Positions 25,826 through 34,509 of a stretch of DNA of 64,000 bases are shown piece by piece. Under the pieces are notes generated by a model. The model saw only the letters and a program-made list of their open reading frames with translations, was not told where the DNA came from and ran no database searches. The position numbers were made by a program, and so were the translations under genes. Within the stretch, counting starts at the first letter, position 1. The number at the start of each line of letters is the position of its first letter. The stretch is from Micromonospora_J zhanjiangensis. GTDB taxonomy: Bacteria > Actinomycetota > Actinomycetes > Mycobacteriales > Micromonosporaceae. The DNA is taken from NCBI RefSeq assembly GCF_042650605.1, contig NZ_JBHSBN010000002.1, forward strand, positions 62,001-126,000, written 5' to 3'.

Positions 25826-27427
25826 ATGACTCCTGTCGTACTGATCGCCGAAGAACTCGCTCCCGCCGCCATCGAGGTACTGGCGCACGACTTCGACGTA
25901 CGACACGTCGACGGCACCGACCGGCCGGCGCTGCTCGCCGCGCTCGCCGAGGCCGACGCCGTCATCGTGCGCAGCGCCACCCAGATCGACGCCGAGGCGG
26001 TGGCCGCGGCACCCCGCCTCAAGGTGGTCGCCCGGGCCGGCGTGGGTCTGGACAACGTCGAGGTGCCCGCCGCCACCGCTCGCGGCGTGATGGTGGTCAA
26101 CGCGCCGACCTCCAACATCGTCTCGGCCGCCGAGCAGGCGGTCGCGCTGCTGCTCGCGGTGGCCCGCAACACGGCCAGCGCCAGCGCCGCGCTGAAGGCC
26201 GGGGAGTGGAAGCGGTCCAAGTACACCGGCGTGGAGATCCAGGGCAAGACCGTCGGCGTGGTCGGCCTCGGCCGCATCGGGGTGCTGTTCGCCCAGCGGA
26301 TCGCCGCCTTCGGCACCCGGCTGATCGCCTACGACCCGTACATCCAGCCGGCCCGCGCGGCGCAGCTCGGGGTCCGCCTGGTCGGCCTGGACGAGCTGCT
26401 GCGAGAGAGTGACTTCATCTCGATCCACCTGCCCAAGACCCCGGAGACGGTGGGCCTGATCGGGGCGAAGGAACTGGCCCTGGTCAAGCCGGAGGTGCGG
26501 ATCGTCAACGCCGCCCGCGGCGGCCTGGTCGACGAGCAGGCGCTGGCCGACGCGATCGCCGAGGGCCGGGTCGCCGGCGCCGGGGTCGACGTCTACGCCA
26601 AGGAGCCGTGCACCGCCTCGCCGCTGTTCGCGTTCGACAACGTGGTGGCCACCCCGCACCTGGGCGCCTCCACCGCCGAGGCGCAGGACAAGGCGGGTCT
26701 GGCCGTGGCCAAGAGCGTCAAGCTGGCGTTGCAGGGCGAGTTCGTCCCGGACGCGGTCAACGTACAGGCCGGCGGGGTCGTCGCCGAGGACGTGCGGCCG
26801 TTGCTGCCGCTGGCCGAGAAGCTCGGCAAGGTGTTCACCGCGGTGGCGGGTGGGGTCGCCGCCAGCGTGACCGTCGAGGTCCGCGGCGAGATCGTCGCGA
26901 ACGAGGTGTCGGTGCTGAAGCTCGCCGCGACCAAGGGCCTGTTCACCTCGGTGGTCGAGGAGCAGGTGACCTACGTGAACGCACCGCACCTGGCCGCCGA
27001 CCGGGGGGTCGAGCTGGCGCTGGCCGTGCTGGCCGACACCGTCGAGCAGCCCACCCTGGTGACGGTCCGCGGCGCGCTGCCGGACGGCCGGACGGTCAGC
27101 GTCTCCGGCACGGTGGTGGCCGGTGGAGCCCGCGACGTCGTCAAGCTGACCGAGGTGGACGGCTTCGACCTGGAGCTCGGCGCCGAGGGCGTGCTGCTGT
27201 TCCTCCGGTACGCGGACCGGCCGGGCGTGGTCGGCGCCGTGGGGTCGATCCTGGGCGAGTCCGGGGTCAACATCGCCGCGATGCAGGTGGCCCGGCGGGA
27301 GGCCGGCGGCGAGGCGCTGATGACCCTGACCGTGGACTCGGCGGTGGCGGTCGACCTGCTCGACTCGGCCGCCGGTTCGATCGGCGCGGTCGCGGCCAGC
27401 GCGGTGGACCTGCGCGACGAGTACTGA
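25826..27427 (+). CDS. serA: D-3-phosphoglycerate dehydrogenase (long form)
   Basis: SerA oxidises 3-phosphoglycerate in the first step of serine synthesis. The 533-residue length fits the long actinobacterial type, with catalytic/NAD domains (residues 1-310), an allosteric substrate-binding (ASB) domain and a C-terminal ACT domain. Motifs: VARAGVGLDNVEVPAATARG, the Rossmann VGVVGLGRIGVLFAQRI, VNAARGGLVDEQAL, catalytic His in VATPHLGAST, and the ACT start LLFLRYADRPGVVGAVGSIL with serine-binding potential. It follows ilvBNC but has its own upstream region. Confidence 0.96.
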   Translation: MTPVVLIAEELAPAAIEVLAHDFDVRHVDGTDRPALLAALAEADAVIVRSATQIDAEAVAAAPRLKVVARAGVGLDNVEVPAATARGVMVVNAPTSNIVSAAEQAVALLLAVARNTASASAALKAGEWKRSKYTGVEIQGKTVGVVGLGRIGVLFAQRIAAFGTRLIAYDPYIQPARAAQLGVRLVGLDELLRESDFISIHLPKTPETVGLIGAKELALVKPEVRIVNAARGGLVDEQALADAIAEGRVAGAGVDVYAKEPCTASPLFAFDNVVATPHLGASTAEAQDKAGLAVAKSVKLALQGEFVPDAVNVQAGGVVAEDVRPLLPLAEKLGKVFTAVAGGVAASVTVEVRGEIVANEVSVLKLAATKGLFTSVVEEQVTYVNAPHLAADRGVELALAVLADTVEQPTLVTVRGALPDGRTVSVSGTVVAGGARDVVKLTEVDGFDLELGAEGVLLFLRYADRPGVVGAVGSILGESGVNIAAMQVARREAGGEALMTLTVDSAVAVDLLDSAAGSIGAVAASAVDLRDEY

Positions 27428-27646
27428 GCGACGAATCGGGGACCCCGTCGCCCGCTGGCCGGGTGGCGGGGGCCCGCGCGTCCGGAACCCTACTGTCCTA
27501 GGATGCCGTAGGGCTGGTGATGGGGAAGTCGCGGTACCGCCGCAGCGGCGACCCCGGCGGCGGGTCCGCGACAATCTCGGCCGGACCCGGGGACGGGCTC
27601 CCGCTCGGCGCTGTCTGCCGCACCGGGAGCCCGTTTCCGCATCCCG

Positions 27647-28687
27647 TCAGGCCAGGGCGGGGACCGGTTGCGGCGGAACCGGGCCGACGTAGCGCGCCGC
27701 CGGGCGGATGATCTTGCTGTCGGCAGCCTGCTCCAGGATGTTCGCGCACCAGCCGATCACCCGGCTGGACGCGAAGGTCGGGGTGAACATCTCGCGGGGC
27801 AGGCCGCACAGCTCCATCACCACGCCGGCGTAGAACTCCACATTGGTGTGCAGTTCCCGGCCCGGCTTGAGTTCGGCGAGCAGTTCCACCACCCGGCGCT
27901 CGACCTGGACGGCGAAGTCGACCAGGTCCCCGCCCAGCGACCGGGCGATGTCGCGCAGCAGCACCGAGCGCGGGTCCTCGGTGCGGTAGACCGGGTGGCC
28001 GAACCCCATGATGCGGTCGCCGGCCAGCACCCGCTCGCGGATCCACCCGTCGATCCGGTCCGGTGTGCCGATCGCGTCCAGCGTGTCCAGGGCCCGGCTG
28101 GGCGCGCCGCCGTGCAGCGGTCCGGACAGCGAGCTGAGCGCACCGCAGACGGCGCCGACCAGGTCGGCGCCGGTGGAGGCGATCACCCGGGCGGTGAACG
28201 TCGAGGCGTTGAAGCCGTGGTCGATCGTCGAGATCAGATACTGCTCGACGGCGCGGGCGTGCGCCGGCCGGGGTTCCTCGCCGGTCAGCATGTAGAGGTA
28301 GTTCGCGGCGTACGACAGGTCCTCGCGCGGCTCGACCGGTTCCCGGCCGGTGCGCAGCCGGTGCAGGGCGGTGAGCAGAGTGGGGGTCAGCGCGCAGGCG
28401 AACAGCGCGTCGGCCCGGCGAGCCTCGGGGGTGAGGTCCAGCACCGGGCGTACGCCCCGGGCCGCCCCGGCCAGCGTCAGGGCGGTCCGCAGCCCTTCCA
28501 GCGGCGCCGGCCGGGCGCCGGCCCGGGCGATCGGCCCGAGCAGCGAGCGTACGGCGTCCGGGATCCGGCGCAGCGGGGCGATCGGCGACGGTCGGGGGAG
28601 TTGGTTCGACCCGGCGGAGGTGGAGCGGCTGGCCTCCCGGGGAGCCGGCCGTCGGGCCCCCCGGGCCGCCGACCCGGTGATCCGCAC
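27647..28687 (-). CDS. Citrate synthase-like protein, N-terminally truncated
   Basis: The frame is 346 residues, but only about 312 (from near base 28583 downward) match the citrate/methylcitrate synthase family; the first 30-odd residues are antisense to the divergent gene. Active-site motifs are present: the substrate His in STIDHGFNASTFTARV, the second His in GFGHPVYRTEDPRS, and NVEFYAGVVMEL. The usual N-terminal block of about 55 residues (GLEGV...YRG...LL.G) is missing; the similarity begins at about RRIPDAVRSLLG. Without this segment folding is doubtful, so it may be a decaying gene. It faces a second citrate synthase gene that is also cut at the same point. Confidence 0.75.
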   Translation of the reverse strand: MRITGSAARGARRPAPREASRSTSAGSNQLPRPSPIAPLRRIPDAVRSLLGPIARAGARPAPLEGLRTALTLAGAARGVRPVLDLTPEARRADALFACALTPTLLTALHRLRTGREPVEPREDLSYAANYLYMLTGEEPRPAHARAVEQYLISTIDHGFNASTFTARVIASTGADLVGAVCGALSSLSGPLHGGAPSRALDTLDAIGTPDRIDGWIRERVLAGDRIMGFGHPVYRTEDPRSVLLRDIARSLGGDLVDFAVQVERRVVELLAELKPGRELHTNVEFYAGVVMELCGLPREMFTPTFASSRVIGWCANILEQAADSKIIRPAARYVGPVPPQPVPALA

Positions 28688-29780
28688 TGCGGTGACGCTG
28701 ATCCGGGACGGCCTCCACTACCGTGGCCGGGACGCCACCGAGTTGGCCCGGTCGGCGAGCTTCGAAACGGTCGCGCACTGGCTGTGGGTGGGCCAGTGGC
28801 GGCCGGACCTCCGGTTCACCGCCCCGCCCGAGGCGGTCGAGCAGGCCCGGACCGCCCTCGCGGCGCTGCCCGACGCGACGCGCGTCACCGATCGACTCCG
28901 GGTGATCGCCGGCGTCGTCGCGTCGACCGACCCGATGCGGTTCAACACCGAACCGGACGCGGTCGCCGCCACCGGCGGTGCGCTACTGGCGGCACTGGTC
29001 GACGCCCTACCGCCGGTGGAGCCGGCAACCGCACGGTCCTGGACCGCAGGGCATGGCCGAACGCGCACCGGCGTCCGCCGGGCCGCTGGTGCTCCGCCCG
29101 ACACCGACACGCCCTCTCTGGTCGGCGGGTTGGCCACCCGGCTGTGGCCCCGGCTCACCGCCGAGTCGCCGACGCCCCCGGCCGTGGCCGTGCTCAACGC
29201 CGCTCTCGTGCTGCTCGCCGACCACGATCTCGCGGCGTCCACGGTGGCCGCCCGGGTGGCCGCCTCCACCCGGGCCCATCCGTACGCGGTGGTGGCCGCC
29301 GGCCTCAGCGCCTTCGAGGGGCCGTTGCACGGTGCCGCGGCCAGCCACGCGTACCGGTTGCTCGGTGCCGCCATCGTCAGCGGCGACCCGGTCGGCGTCT
29401 ACTCGGAGGCGCTGCGCACCGACGGGCGGGTGGACGGATTCGCCCAACCCGCGCACCCGCTCTACCCCGACGGTGACGTCCGCGCCCGGACCCTGCTGGC
29501 GATGCTCGACGCGGTACCGGCCGCCGCCGAGGTCCGGGCGGCGATCGACGGGCTGCTCGATGCCGCCACCCGTCGGTCACCCCGACAGCCCACGGTGGAG
29601 TTCGCCCTGGCCGCGCTGGTGCACAGTTGCGGGATGACGCCGGACGCCGGCGAGGGCATCTTCGCCGTGGCCCGGACCGCCGGCTGGCTCGCGCACGCGA
29701 TGGAGGAATACCGGGAACCGGGCCTGCGGTTCCGGTTCCACGGCACCTACACCGGTGATCGGCCGTCGCCGGGCTCGTGA
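28584..29780 (+). CDS. Citrate synthase of the MerR-HTH type, HTH region lost
   Basis: Similarity begins at DGRGSWFDPAEVERLA (from 28587). In related actinobacterial proteins this follows a MerR-like helix-turn-helix ending at a Tyr-Ala-Tyr-Val-Ser-Arg-Gly block; here that helix-turn-helix is absent because the sequence runs straight into the opposing gene. The enzyme part looks complete: VIRTAVTLIRDGLHYRGRDA, ADHDLAASTVAARVAAST, FEGPLHGAAASHAY, GFAQPAHPLYPDGD and PTVEFALAALVHSCG. No good start codon is clear: GTGs at 28620 and 28677 are in frame, and the frame stays open to 28350. The middle (about 29030-29130) is less conserved and has an insert. Confidence 0.7.
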   Translation, partial: GDGRGSWFDPAEVERLASRGAGRRAPRAADPVIRTAVTLIRDGLHYRGRDATELARSASFETVAHWLWVGQWRPDLRFTAPPEAVEQARTALAALPDATRVTDRLRVIAGVVASTDPMRFNTEPDAVAATGGALLAALVDALPPVEPATARSWTAGHGRTRTGVRRAAGAPPDTDTPSLVGGLATRLWPRLTAESPTPPAVAVLNAALVLLADHDLAASTVAARVAASTRAHPYAVVAAGLSAFEGPLHGAAASHAYRLLGAAIVSGDPVGVYSEALRTDGRVDGFAQPAHPLYPDGDVRARTLLAMLDAVPAAAEVRAAIDGLLDAATRRSPRQPTVEFALAALVHSCGMTPDAGEGIFAVARTAGWLAHAMEEYREPGLRFRFHGTYTGDRPSPGS

Positions 29781-30063
29781 CCTGCCCGAACGTCCATTCG
29801 GGAGGACCGGGGGCGGGACCGGTGGCCCGCCGCACCGGCGAGGGCGGCGCACCGGCCCGGCGGCCGTCGGCGGGTGTGCGGAATGGACGCCACGCGACAC
29901 GCGAAACCCGGTATCTCTTGCGTAGAGTTGCGTCGATTCGATAGCGTATCGACAAGGTTACCCGGTGAGTTCTCCGGCGCGGAACTCGTCTTCGGGTGAC
30001 GGTGCGCCGCGTCGAGGCGCAACCCGGGAGCCACCGAGTGCGCGAGCCACGCGCACTGGTCGC
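29781..30063. other. Intergenic region without a gene
   Basis: No coding frame with family similarity is seen. A comparatively AT-rich stretch at about 29905-29965 holds TTGCGT twice (11 bases apart) and TCGATTCGATAGCGTATCGA, an imperfect palindrome that could be a promoter or operator, but no confident promoter can be called. Confidence 0.3.
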
Positions 30064-30107
30064 TGATCGACCCTCACGTTCGTTGCCGAGACCGTGGGGG
30101 TCGATCG
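30064..30107. terminator. Hairpin between the citrate synthase gene and apbE
   Basis: GATCGACCC (30065-30073) pairs with GGGTCGATC (30098-30106); the stem extends to 13 bp with one G-T pair (CACG with CGTG) around a 16-nt loop. It lies between two convergent genes, about 285 bases after the first and 85 before the apbE stop. Confidence 0.4.
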
Positions 30108-30144
30108 CGGTCCCGCCGGGTCCGCCGCCGGTTGCCGGGCCGCC

Positions 30145-30179
30145 CCGACACCGGTTGTCGGGACCGCCGCCGGTGTCGG
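30145..30179 (-). terminator. Hairpin after apbE
   Basis: CCGACACCG (30145-30153) pairs perfectly with CGGTGTCGG (30171-30179), immediately beyond the apbE stop codon in the minus direction. It is the likely apbE terminator. Confidence 0.5.
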
Positions 30180-30189
30180 AGATGAGCGG

Positions 30190-31038
30190 TCAGCGGGGGC
30201 CGGCGAACAGTGCCCGGTAGCCGTCCGCGGTGGGAAACCAGTCCAGTCCGGCCGGCCCCGCGGCGAACAGGGCGGTCGCGTAACCGTCGGCGACGGCCAG
30301 ATCCGGCCCGGCCACCGTCGCGGCCGACAGCCGGGCCACCGGCTCGCCGGTGTGCGGGTCGACCACATGATTCCGCCGGCCGGCCACGCCCGAGGTGCCC
30401 ACGGCGCCGGCGGTCATCTCCAGCAGCATCGGCGAGCGCCGGCCGCCGGTCGGGTGGTGGACGGCGACCCGCCACGGGCCCCCGTGCGGCGCGTGCCCCC
30501 GGACTACCAGATCCGCGCCGCTGACCACGGCGTAGTCCTGGACCCCGGCGGCCCGCAGCCGGCTGGCGGCCCGCTCGACGGCCCAGCCACCCAGCAGTCC
30601 GCCCGGGTCGAAACCGCCGGGCACCGCCCAGGCGTCGAACCACCCGTCGGTGGCCGCCCGCATCGCGGCGCAGCGGGCCACGATGTCGGCCAGCGGGGGA
30701 TAGGAGTCGGCGGAGATCTCGCCCCGGCGCAGCCGGGACACCAGGCTGTCCGGGTGCAGCGGGCTGTAGGTGACGTCGATGGCCCGCAGTTCGGCGACCG
30801 CGTCGGCGATCGCCTCGCCGGTGCCGCGTCGGCCCAGGTCGGCCGGGGCGTTCAGGACCAGCAGGTACTGGGCGGTCGAGGTCTGCAGGCTGTGCCGGGC
30901 CACGATCCGGTCGGCCGAGTTCGGCAGCGGGATCAGGCTCTCGGCGGGGCGGCCACCGGTGCCGGCACCCAGCCGCAGGTCGGGCCGGTCGTTCGCCGGT
31001 GCTTCCCGCAGACCGGTCCTGGCTCGCTGGATCAGCAT
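30190..31038 (-). CDS. apbE: FAD:protein FMN transferase (ApbE family), motif variant
   Basis: ApbE proteins attach FMN to a Thr/Ser of flavoproteins such as Nqr/Rnf subunits, using FAD and Mg. The 282-residue protein shows the family blocks: AIDVTYSPLHPDSLVSRLRR, GGFDPGGLLGGWAVERA, VSGADLVVRG, NHVVDPHTGEPVARL and VADGYATALFAAG with the metal-binding Asp. No signal peptide or lipobox is seen, so it is likely cytoplasmic. The lysine usual in the flavin-binding block (K-G-W/Y after D-x-x-G) is a Gly here (LLGGWA). No obvious flavoprotein substrate is encoded nearby. Confidence 0.85.
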   Translation of the reverse strand: MLIQRARTGLREAPANDRPDLRLGAGTGGRPAESLIPLPNSADRIVARHSLQTSTAQYLLVLNAPADLGRRGTGEAIADAVAELRAIDVTYSPLHPDSLVSRLRRGEISADSYPPLADIVARCAAMRAATDGWFDAWAVPGGFDPGGLLGGWAVERAASRLRAAGVQDYAVVSGADLVVRGHAPHGGPWRVAVHHPTGGRRSPMLLEMTAGAVGTSGVAGRRNHVVDPHTGEPVARLSAATVAGPDLAVADGYATALFAAGPAGLDWFPTADGYRALFAGPR

Positions 31039-31213
31039 CGCTCGCCCCCTCTGGCAACGGTCCCACCGTAGGCGGCGAACATGACCGGAGGGTGGAGTGC
31101 CGCTGTGAAACTCCTGTACACCGAACCGTCGTCCAGATGATGGGAGGCGCGTACCGTTCTTCGGGAGGGCCGGCTACGGTGTCGGGACGGTGAACGGCGG
31201 CGAGGGAGACGAC

Positions 31214-32251
31214 GTGGCGGTGGCGCGGATCGCGGTGGTGGCCGGCGACGGCATCGGTCCCGAAGTGATCTCCCAGGCGCGCAAGGTGATCGACGCCGTG
31301 CTGCCCGGCGTGGAGACCACCGACTACGACCTGGGAGCGGCCCGCTACCACCGGACCGGCGAGGTGCTGCCCGACCAGGTGCTCGCCGAGTTGGCCGGGC
31401 ACGACGCGATCCTGCTCGGCGCGGTGGGCGACCCCACCGTCCCGCCGGGCGTGCTGGAGCGTGGCCTGCTGCTCAAGCTGCGGTTCGCCTTCGACCAGTA
31501 CGTCAACCTCCGTCCCTCCCGGCTCTGGCCCGGCACGACCAGCCCGCTCGCCGGCCTCAAGCCCGGCGAGATCGACCTCGTGGTGGTCCGCGAGGGCACC
31601 GAGGGGCTCTACACCGGCGCGGGCGGCGCCCTGCACCGCGACACGCCCGCCGAGGTGGCCACCGAGGAGAGCCTGAACACCCGGCACGGCGTCGAGCGGG
31701 TGATCCGCGACGCGTTCGCCCGGGCCGGCCGCCGCGAGCGGCGCAAGGTGACCCTGGTGCACAAGACCAACGTGCTGACCCACGCCGGTTCGCTGTGGCG
31801 GCGGGCCTTCGAGGCGGTCGCGGCCGAGCACCCGGACGTGGAGACGGAGTACCAGCACGTCGACGCGGCGGCGATGTTCCTGGTCACCCGCCCCCAGCGG
31901 TACGACGTGGTGGTCACCGACAACCTGTTCGGCGACATCCTCACCGACATCGCCGCGGCCGTGACCGGGGGCATCGGGCTGGCCGCCAGCGGGTGCATCA
32001 ACCCGGAGCGGACTTATCCGTCGATGTTCGAGCCGGTACACGGTTCGGCGCCGGACATCGCCGGCCAGGGCGTGGCCGACCCGGCCGCCGCCGTACTCTC
32101 GGCGGCGCTGCTGCTGGACCACCTCGGGCACCCCGAGGCGGCCGAGCGGGTGTCCCGGGCCGTCGCGGCCGAGCTCGCCGGTCGTACGCCCGGCGCGGCA
32201 CTGCGTACCGCCGAGGTGGGCGACCGGCTCGCGGCGGCCGCGGCGGGCTGA
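31214..32251 (+). CDS. leuB: 3-isopropylmalate dehydrogenase
   Basis: LeuB oxidatively decarboxylates 3-isopropylmalate in leucine synthesis, and the methylmalate analogue in the citramalate route. GTG 31214, preceded by GAGGGAG with 5-nt spacing, gives 345 residues; GTG 31190 is also open. Motifs: IAVVAGDGIGPEV, VVREGTEGLYTGAGG, KVTLVHKTNVL, DAAAMFLV and VVTDNLFGDILTDIAAAVTGG to FEPVHGSAPDIAGQ. With cimA and leuCD in the window, LeuB can serve both pathways. Confidence 0.96.
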   Translation: MAVARIAVVAGDGIGPEVISQARKVIDAVLPGVETTDYDLGAARYHRTGEVLPDQVLAELAGHDAILLGAVGDPTVPPGVLERGLLLKLRFAFDQYVNLRPSRLWPGTTSPLAGLKPGEIDLVVVREGTEGLYTGAGGALHRDTPAEVATEESLNTRHGVERVIRDAFARAGRRERRKVTLVHKTNVLTHAGSLWRRAFEAVAAEHPDVETEYQHVDAAAMFLVTRPQRYDVVVTDNLFGDILTDIAAAVTGGIGLAASGCINPERTYPSMFEPVHGSAPDIAGQGVADPAAAVLSAALLLDHLGHPEAAERVSRAVAAELAGRTPGAALRTAEVGDRLAAAAAG

Positions 32252-32298
32252 GCCCGTCCCGGTCGATCCGCGCGGTCCCGGCGGTGCGGGTGGGTCAA

Positions 32299-32320
32299 TC
32301 GACGGATGTCATTCCGTCGA
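32299..32320 (+). terminator. Hairpin between leuB and ilvE
   Basis: TCGACGGA (32299-32306) and TCCGTCGA (32313-32320) form a perfect 8-bp stem with a 6-nt loop about 50 bases after leuB. There is no T-run. It may end the leuB transcript or act in the ilvE 5' region; no leader peptide with a run of branched-chain codons is seen. Confidence 0.35.
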
Positions 32321-32421
32321 CCGGAGGCTGCCGCTGAACGAGCGTTCGGGGTAAGTTTCAGGCACCAGTCCGTCCGGTGTGCCGGTGACGCATGCCGGTT
32401 TCCCTCAGGGAGGTCAGCGCA

Positions 32422-33516
32422 ATGAGCGGTGGTGACAAGCTCGACTTCGAGATTCGTCCGAATCCTCAGCCGGTAGCCGCCGCCGAACGGGCCGCCCTGA
32501 TGGCCAATCCGGGCTTCGGCCGGGTGTTCACCGACCACATGGTGACCATCCGCTACGCCGAGGGCAAGGGCTGGTACGACGCCCGGGTCGAGGCCCGCGG
32601 CCCGATCCCGATGGACCCGGCAACCGCGGTGCTGCACTACGCGCAGGAAATCTTCGAGGGGCTGAAGGCGTACCAGGCGGTGGACGGTGGGATCACCATG
32701 TTCCGCCCCGACGCCAACGCGGCGCGGTTCGCCGACTCGGCACAGCGGATGGCCATGGCGCCGCTGCCGGAGCAGGTCTTCCTCGACTCGCTGCACCACC
32801 TGATCGACATCGACCGGGCCTGGATCCCGTCCGGCGAGGGCGGCAGCCTCTACCTGCGGCCGTTCATGTTCGGCAGCGAGGTGTTCCTCGGGGTGCGGCC
32901 CGCCAACGAGTACCTCTACGTGGTGATCGCCTCGCCGGTGGAGTCGTACTTCTCCAGCGGGGTCAAGCCGCTCACCGTCTGGGCCTCGCCGACCTACACC
33001 CGGGCTGCGCCCGGTGGCACCGGGGCGGCCAAGTGCGGCGGCAACTACGCCAGCTCGCTGATCGCCAAGGCGCAGGCGGCCGAGAACGACTGCGACGACG
33101 TGATCTTCCTCGACGCGGTGGAGCGCCGGTACGTCGACGAGATGAGCGGGATGAACATCTTCTTCGTCTACGACGACGGCACCCTGGCCACCCCGACGCT
33201 CGGCACGATCCTGCCCGGCATCACCCGCGAATCCGTGCTGACCCTGGCGAGGGAGGCCGGCCACCAGGTGGTCGAGCGCCAGGTCGGCTTCGACGAGTGG
33301 CGGGCCGACGCGGCGAGCGGTCGGCTGCGCGAGGTCTTCGCCTGCGGTACCGCCGCGGTGATCACCCCGATCGGTACGGTGCGCCACCCCGGCGGCGAGT
33401 TCGCCATCGCCGGCGGCGAACCCGGCAGCGTCACGATGGGCCTGCGGCAGACCCTGGTGGACATCCAGCGCGGCCGGACCGAGGACACCCACGGCTGGGT
33501 GCACCGGATCGCCTGA
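32422..33516 (+). CDS. ilvE: Branched-chain amino acid aminotransferase
   Basis: IlvE performs the last transamination to valine, leucine and isoleucine. ATG 32422 has AGGGAGG at 32407-32413 (8-nt spacing) and gives 364 residues. It is a class IV PLP aminotransferase: HYAQEIFEGLKAYQ, RFADSAQRMAM, LYLRPFMFGSEVFLGVRP, catalytic Lys in GAAKCGGNYASSLIA, EMSGMNIFFVYDDGTL and VFACGTAAVITPIG. All fit the family. Confidence 0.96.
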   Translation: MSGGDKLDFEIRPNPQPVAAAERAALMANPGFGRVFTDHMVTIRYAEGKGWYDARVEARGPIPMDPATAVLHYAQEIFEGLKAYQAVDGGITMFRPDANAARFADSAQRMAMAPLPEQVFLDSLHHLIDIDRAWIPSGEGGSLYLRPFMFGSEVFLGVRPANEYLYVVIASPVESYFSSGVKPLTVWASPTYTRAAPGGTGAAKCGGNYASSLIAKAQAAENDCDDVIFLDAVERRYVDEMSGMNIFFVYDDGTLATPTLGTILPGITRESVLTLAREAGHQVVERQVGFDEWRADAASGRLREVFACGTAAVITPIGTVRHPGGEFAIAGGEPGSVTMGLRQTLVDIQRGRTEDTHGWVHRIA

Positions 33517-33528
33517 CCCGACCACTCG

Positions 33529-33558
33529 ACCGGCCCGCGCCACCCGGCGCGGGCCGGT
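33529..33558. terminator. Bidirectional terminator between ilvE and the tyrosine phosphatase gene
   Basis: CCGGCCCGCGCC (33530-33541) pairs perfectly with GGCGCGGGCCGG (33546-33557) around the loop ACCC, between two convergent stop codons only 52 bases apart. Confidence 0.7.
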
Positions 33559-33568
33559 GGCGTCCGGC

Positions 33569-34303
33569 TCAGTCCAGCAGGTGGGTCCGCAGGTCGGTGA
33601 GCTGTTGCCGGGTCAGGCCCGCGTCGAGCAGGTAGCTCTCGACCGAGCCGTGCCGCCGGCGCAGGCCGGCGAGGAACAGCGTCATCGCCTCGGCCGGCGA
33701 GGCCAGGAACGGCTGCGGGGGCGGGACGCTGTCCGGCAGGTTGTCCCGCAGCCAGGCGCTGAACCGTTCCGACGCGGCGGTGCTGCGCGCGTAGTCGTCG
33801 GCGATGTCGATGTCGTCGACGCCGAGCAGGGACAGGGTCAGGCCGCAGACGATGCCGGTGCGGTCCTTGCCGGCCACGCAGTGCACCACCACCGGCGCGC
33901 GCTCGGGGTCGGCGATGATGCCCACCGCCCGCGCGATCCCGGCGTACCCGGTCTCGGCCATGTCCAGGTAGCGGTCGGCGAGGTAGTGGGCCAGGCTCGA
34001 CCCCTCGTCGTACGGGGTGTCCTCCCACTGCGCGTGCTCGGGGTGGATGTGCCGGTAGGCCAGCCCGTCGTAGGCGGGCACCCGGCCGTCCCGGTCGACC
34101 TCCGTCGGCCGGCGCAGGTCGATGACGGTACGGATGCCCAGCGCGGCGAACGCGTCCCGGTCCTCGTCGACCCGGTGCAACGAGTCCGACCGGTACAACC
34201 GCCGCCACCGCACCCGCCGACCGTCGAGGCCGGGATAGCCGCCGACGTCGCGGAAGTTGAACAGGGCCGAGAAGGGGAGGCTGCGGTCCGCCGTCGTGTC
34301 CAC
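33569..34303 (-). CDS. Tyrosine-protein phosphatase (PtpB-like, DSP family)
   Basis: From GTG 34303 (VDTTADRSLPFSALFNFRDVG) the protein has 244 residues; a TTG at 34333 is also in frame. It has the N-terminal NFRDVGGYPGLDGRRVRWRR block and LYRSDSL, as in mycobacterial PtpB-like phosphatases, and the catalytic P-loop HCVAGKDRTGIV (CX5R, with Lys-Asp typical of enzymes that may also use phosphoinositides). It has no signal peptide. The substrate is unknown. Confidence 0.88.
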   Translation of the reverse strand: MDTTADRSLPFSALFNFRDVGGYPGLDGRRVRWRRLYRSDSLHRVDEDRDAFAALGIRTVIDLRRPTEVDRDGRVPAYDGLAYRHIHPEHAQWEDTPYDEGSSLAHYLADRYLDMAETGYAGIARAVGIIADPERAPVVVHCVAGKDRTGIVCGLTLSLLGVDDIDIADDYARSTAASERFSAWLRDNLPDSVPPPQPFLASPAEAMTLFLAGLRRRHGSVESYLLDAGLTRQQLTDLRTHLLD

Positions 34304-34360
34304 CCGGACAGGGTAGCGGCCCGCCGCAGCCAAAGCCGATCATCGATGTCCGGACACGTT

Positions 34361-34410
34361 CGTGGCGCCGGACGGACCAGCAGGGGAAACCTGGTCCGAC
34401 CGGCGCCACG
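34361..34410. repeat. Large hairpin B: 11-bp plus 8-bp stem with one A-A mismatch
   Basis: CGTGGCGCCGG (34361-34371), A, CGGACCAG (34373-34380), a 10-nt loop CAGGGGAAAC, CTGGTCCG (34391-34398), A, CCGGCGCCACG (34400-34410). It lies between the phosphatase start and the PRC-barrel stop and is one of two adjacent strong hairpins. Confidence 0.7.
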
Positions 34411-34415
34411 CTCAG

Positions 34416-34492
34416 TGAACCGTTTTCAACCTGGACCGCGCGGCGCGCAAGCGGCTGAGGACGGTCCGCAAGGGGAGGTTGAAAAAGGTTCA
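34416..34492. repeat. Large hairpin A: 17-bp inverted repeat with an inner stem
   Basis: Arms 34416-34432 (begins TGAACCG, ends TTTTCAACCT) and 34476-34492 match at 16 of 17 positions; inside the 43-nt spacer GGACCG (34433-34438) pairs with CGGTCC (34462-34467). It sits 18 bases beyond the PRC-barrel stop on the minus strand, so it could end that transcript. Its AT-rich arms differ from the surrounding DNA. Confidence 0.7.
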
Positions 34493-34509
34493 GTTGGGTG
34501 GGGACAGGG

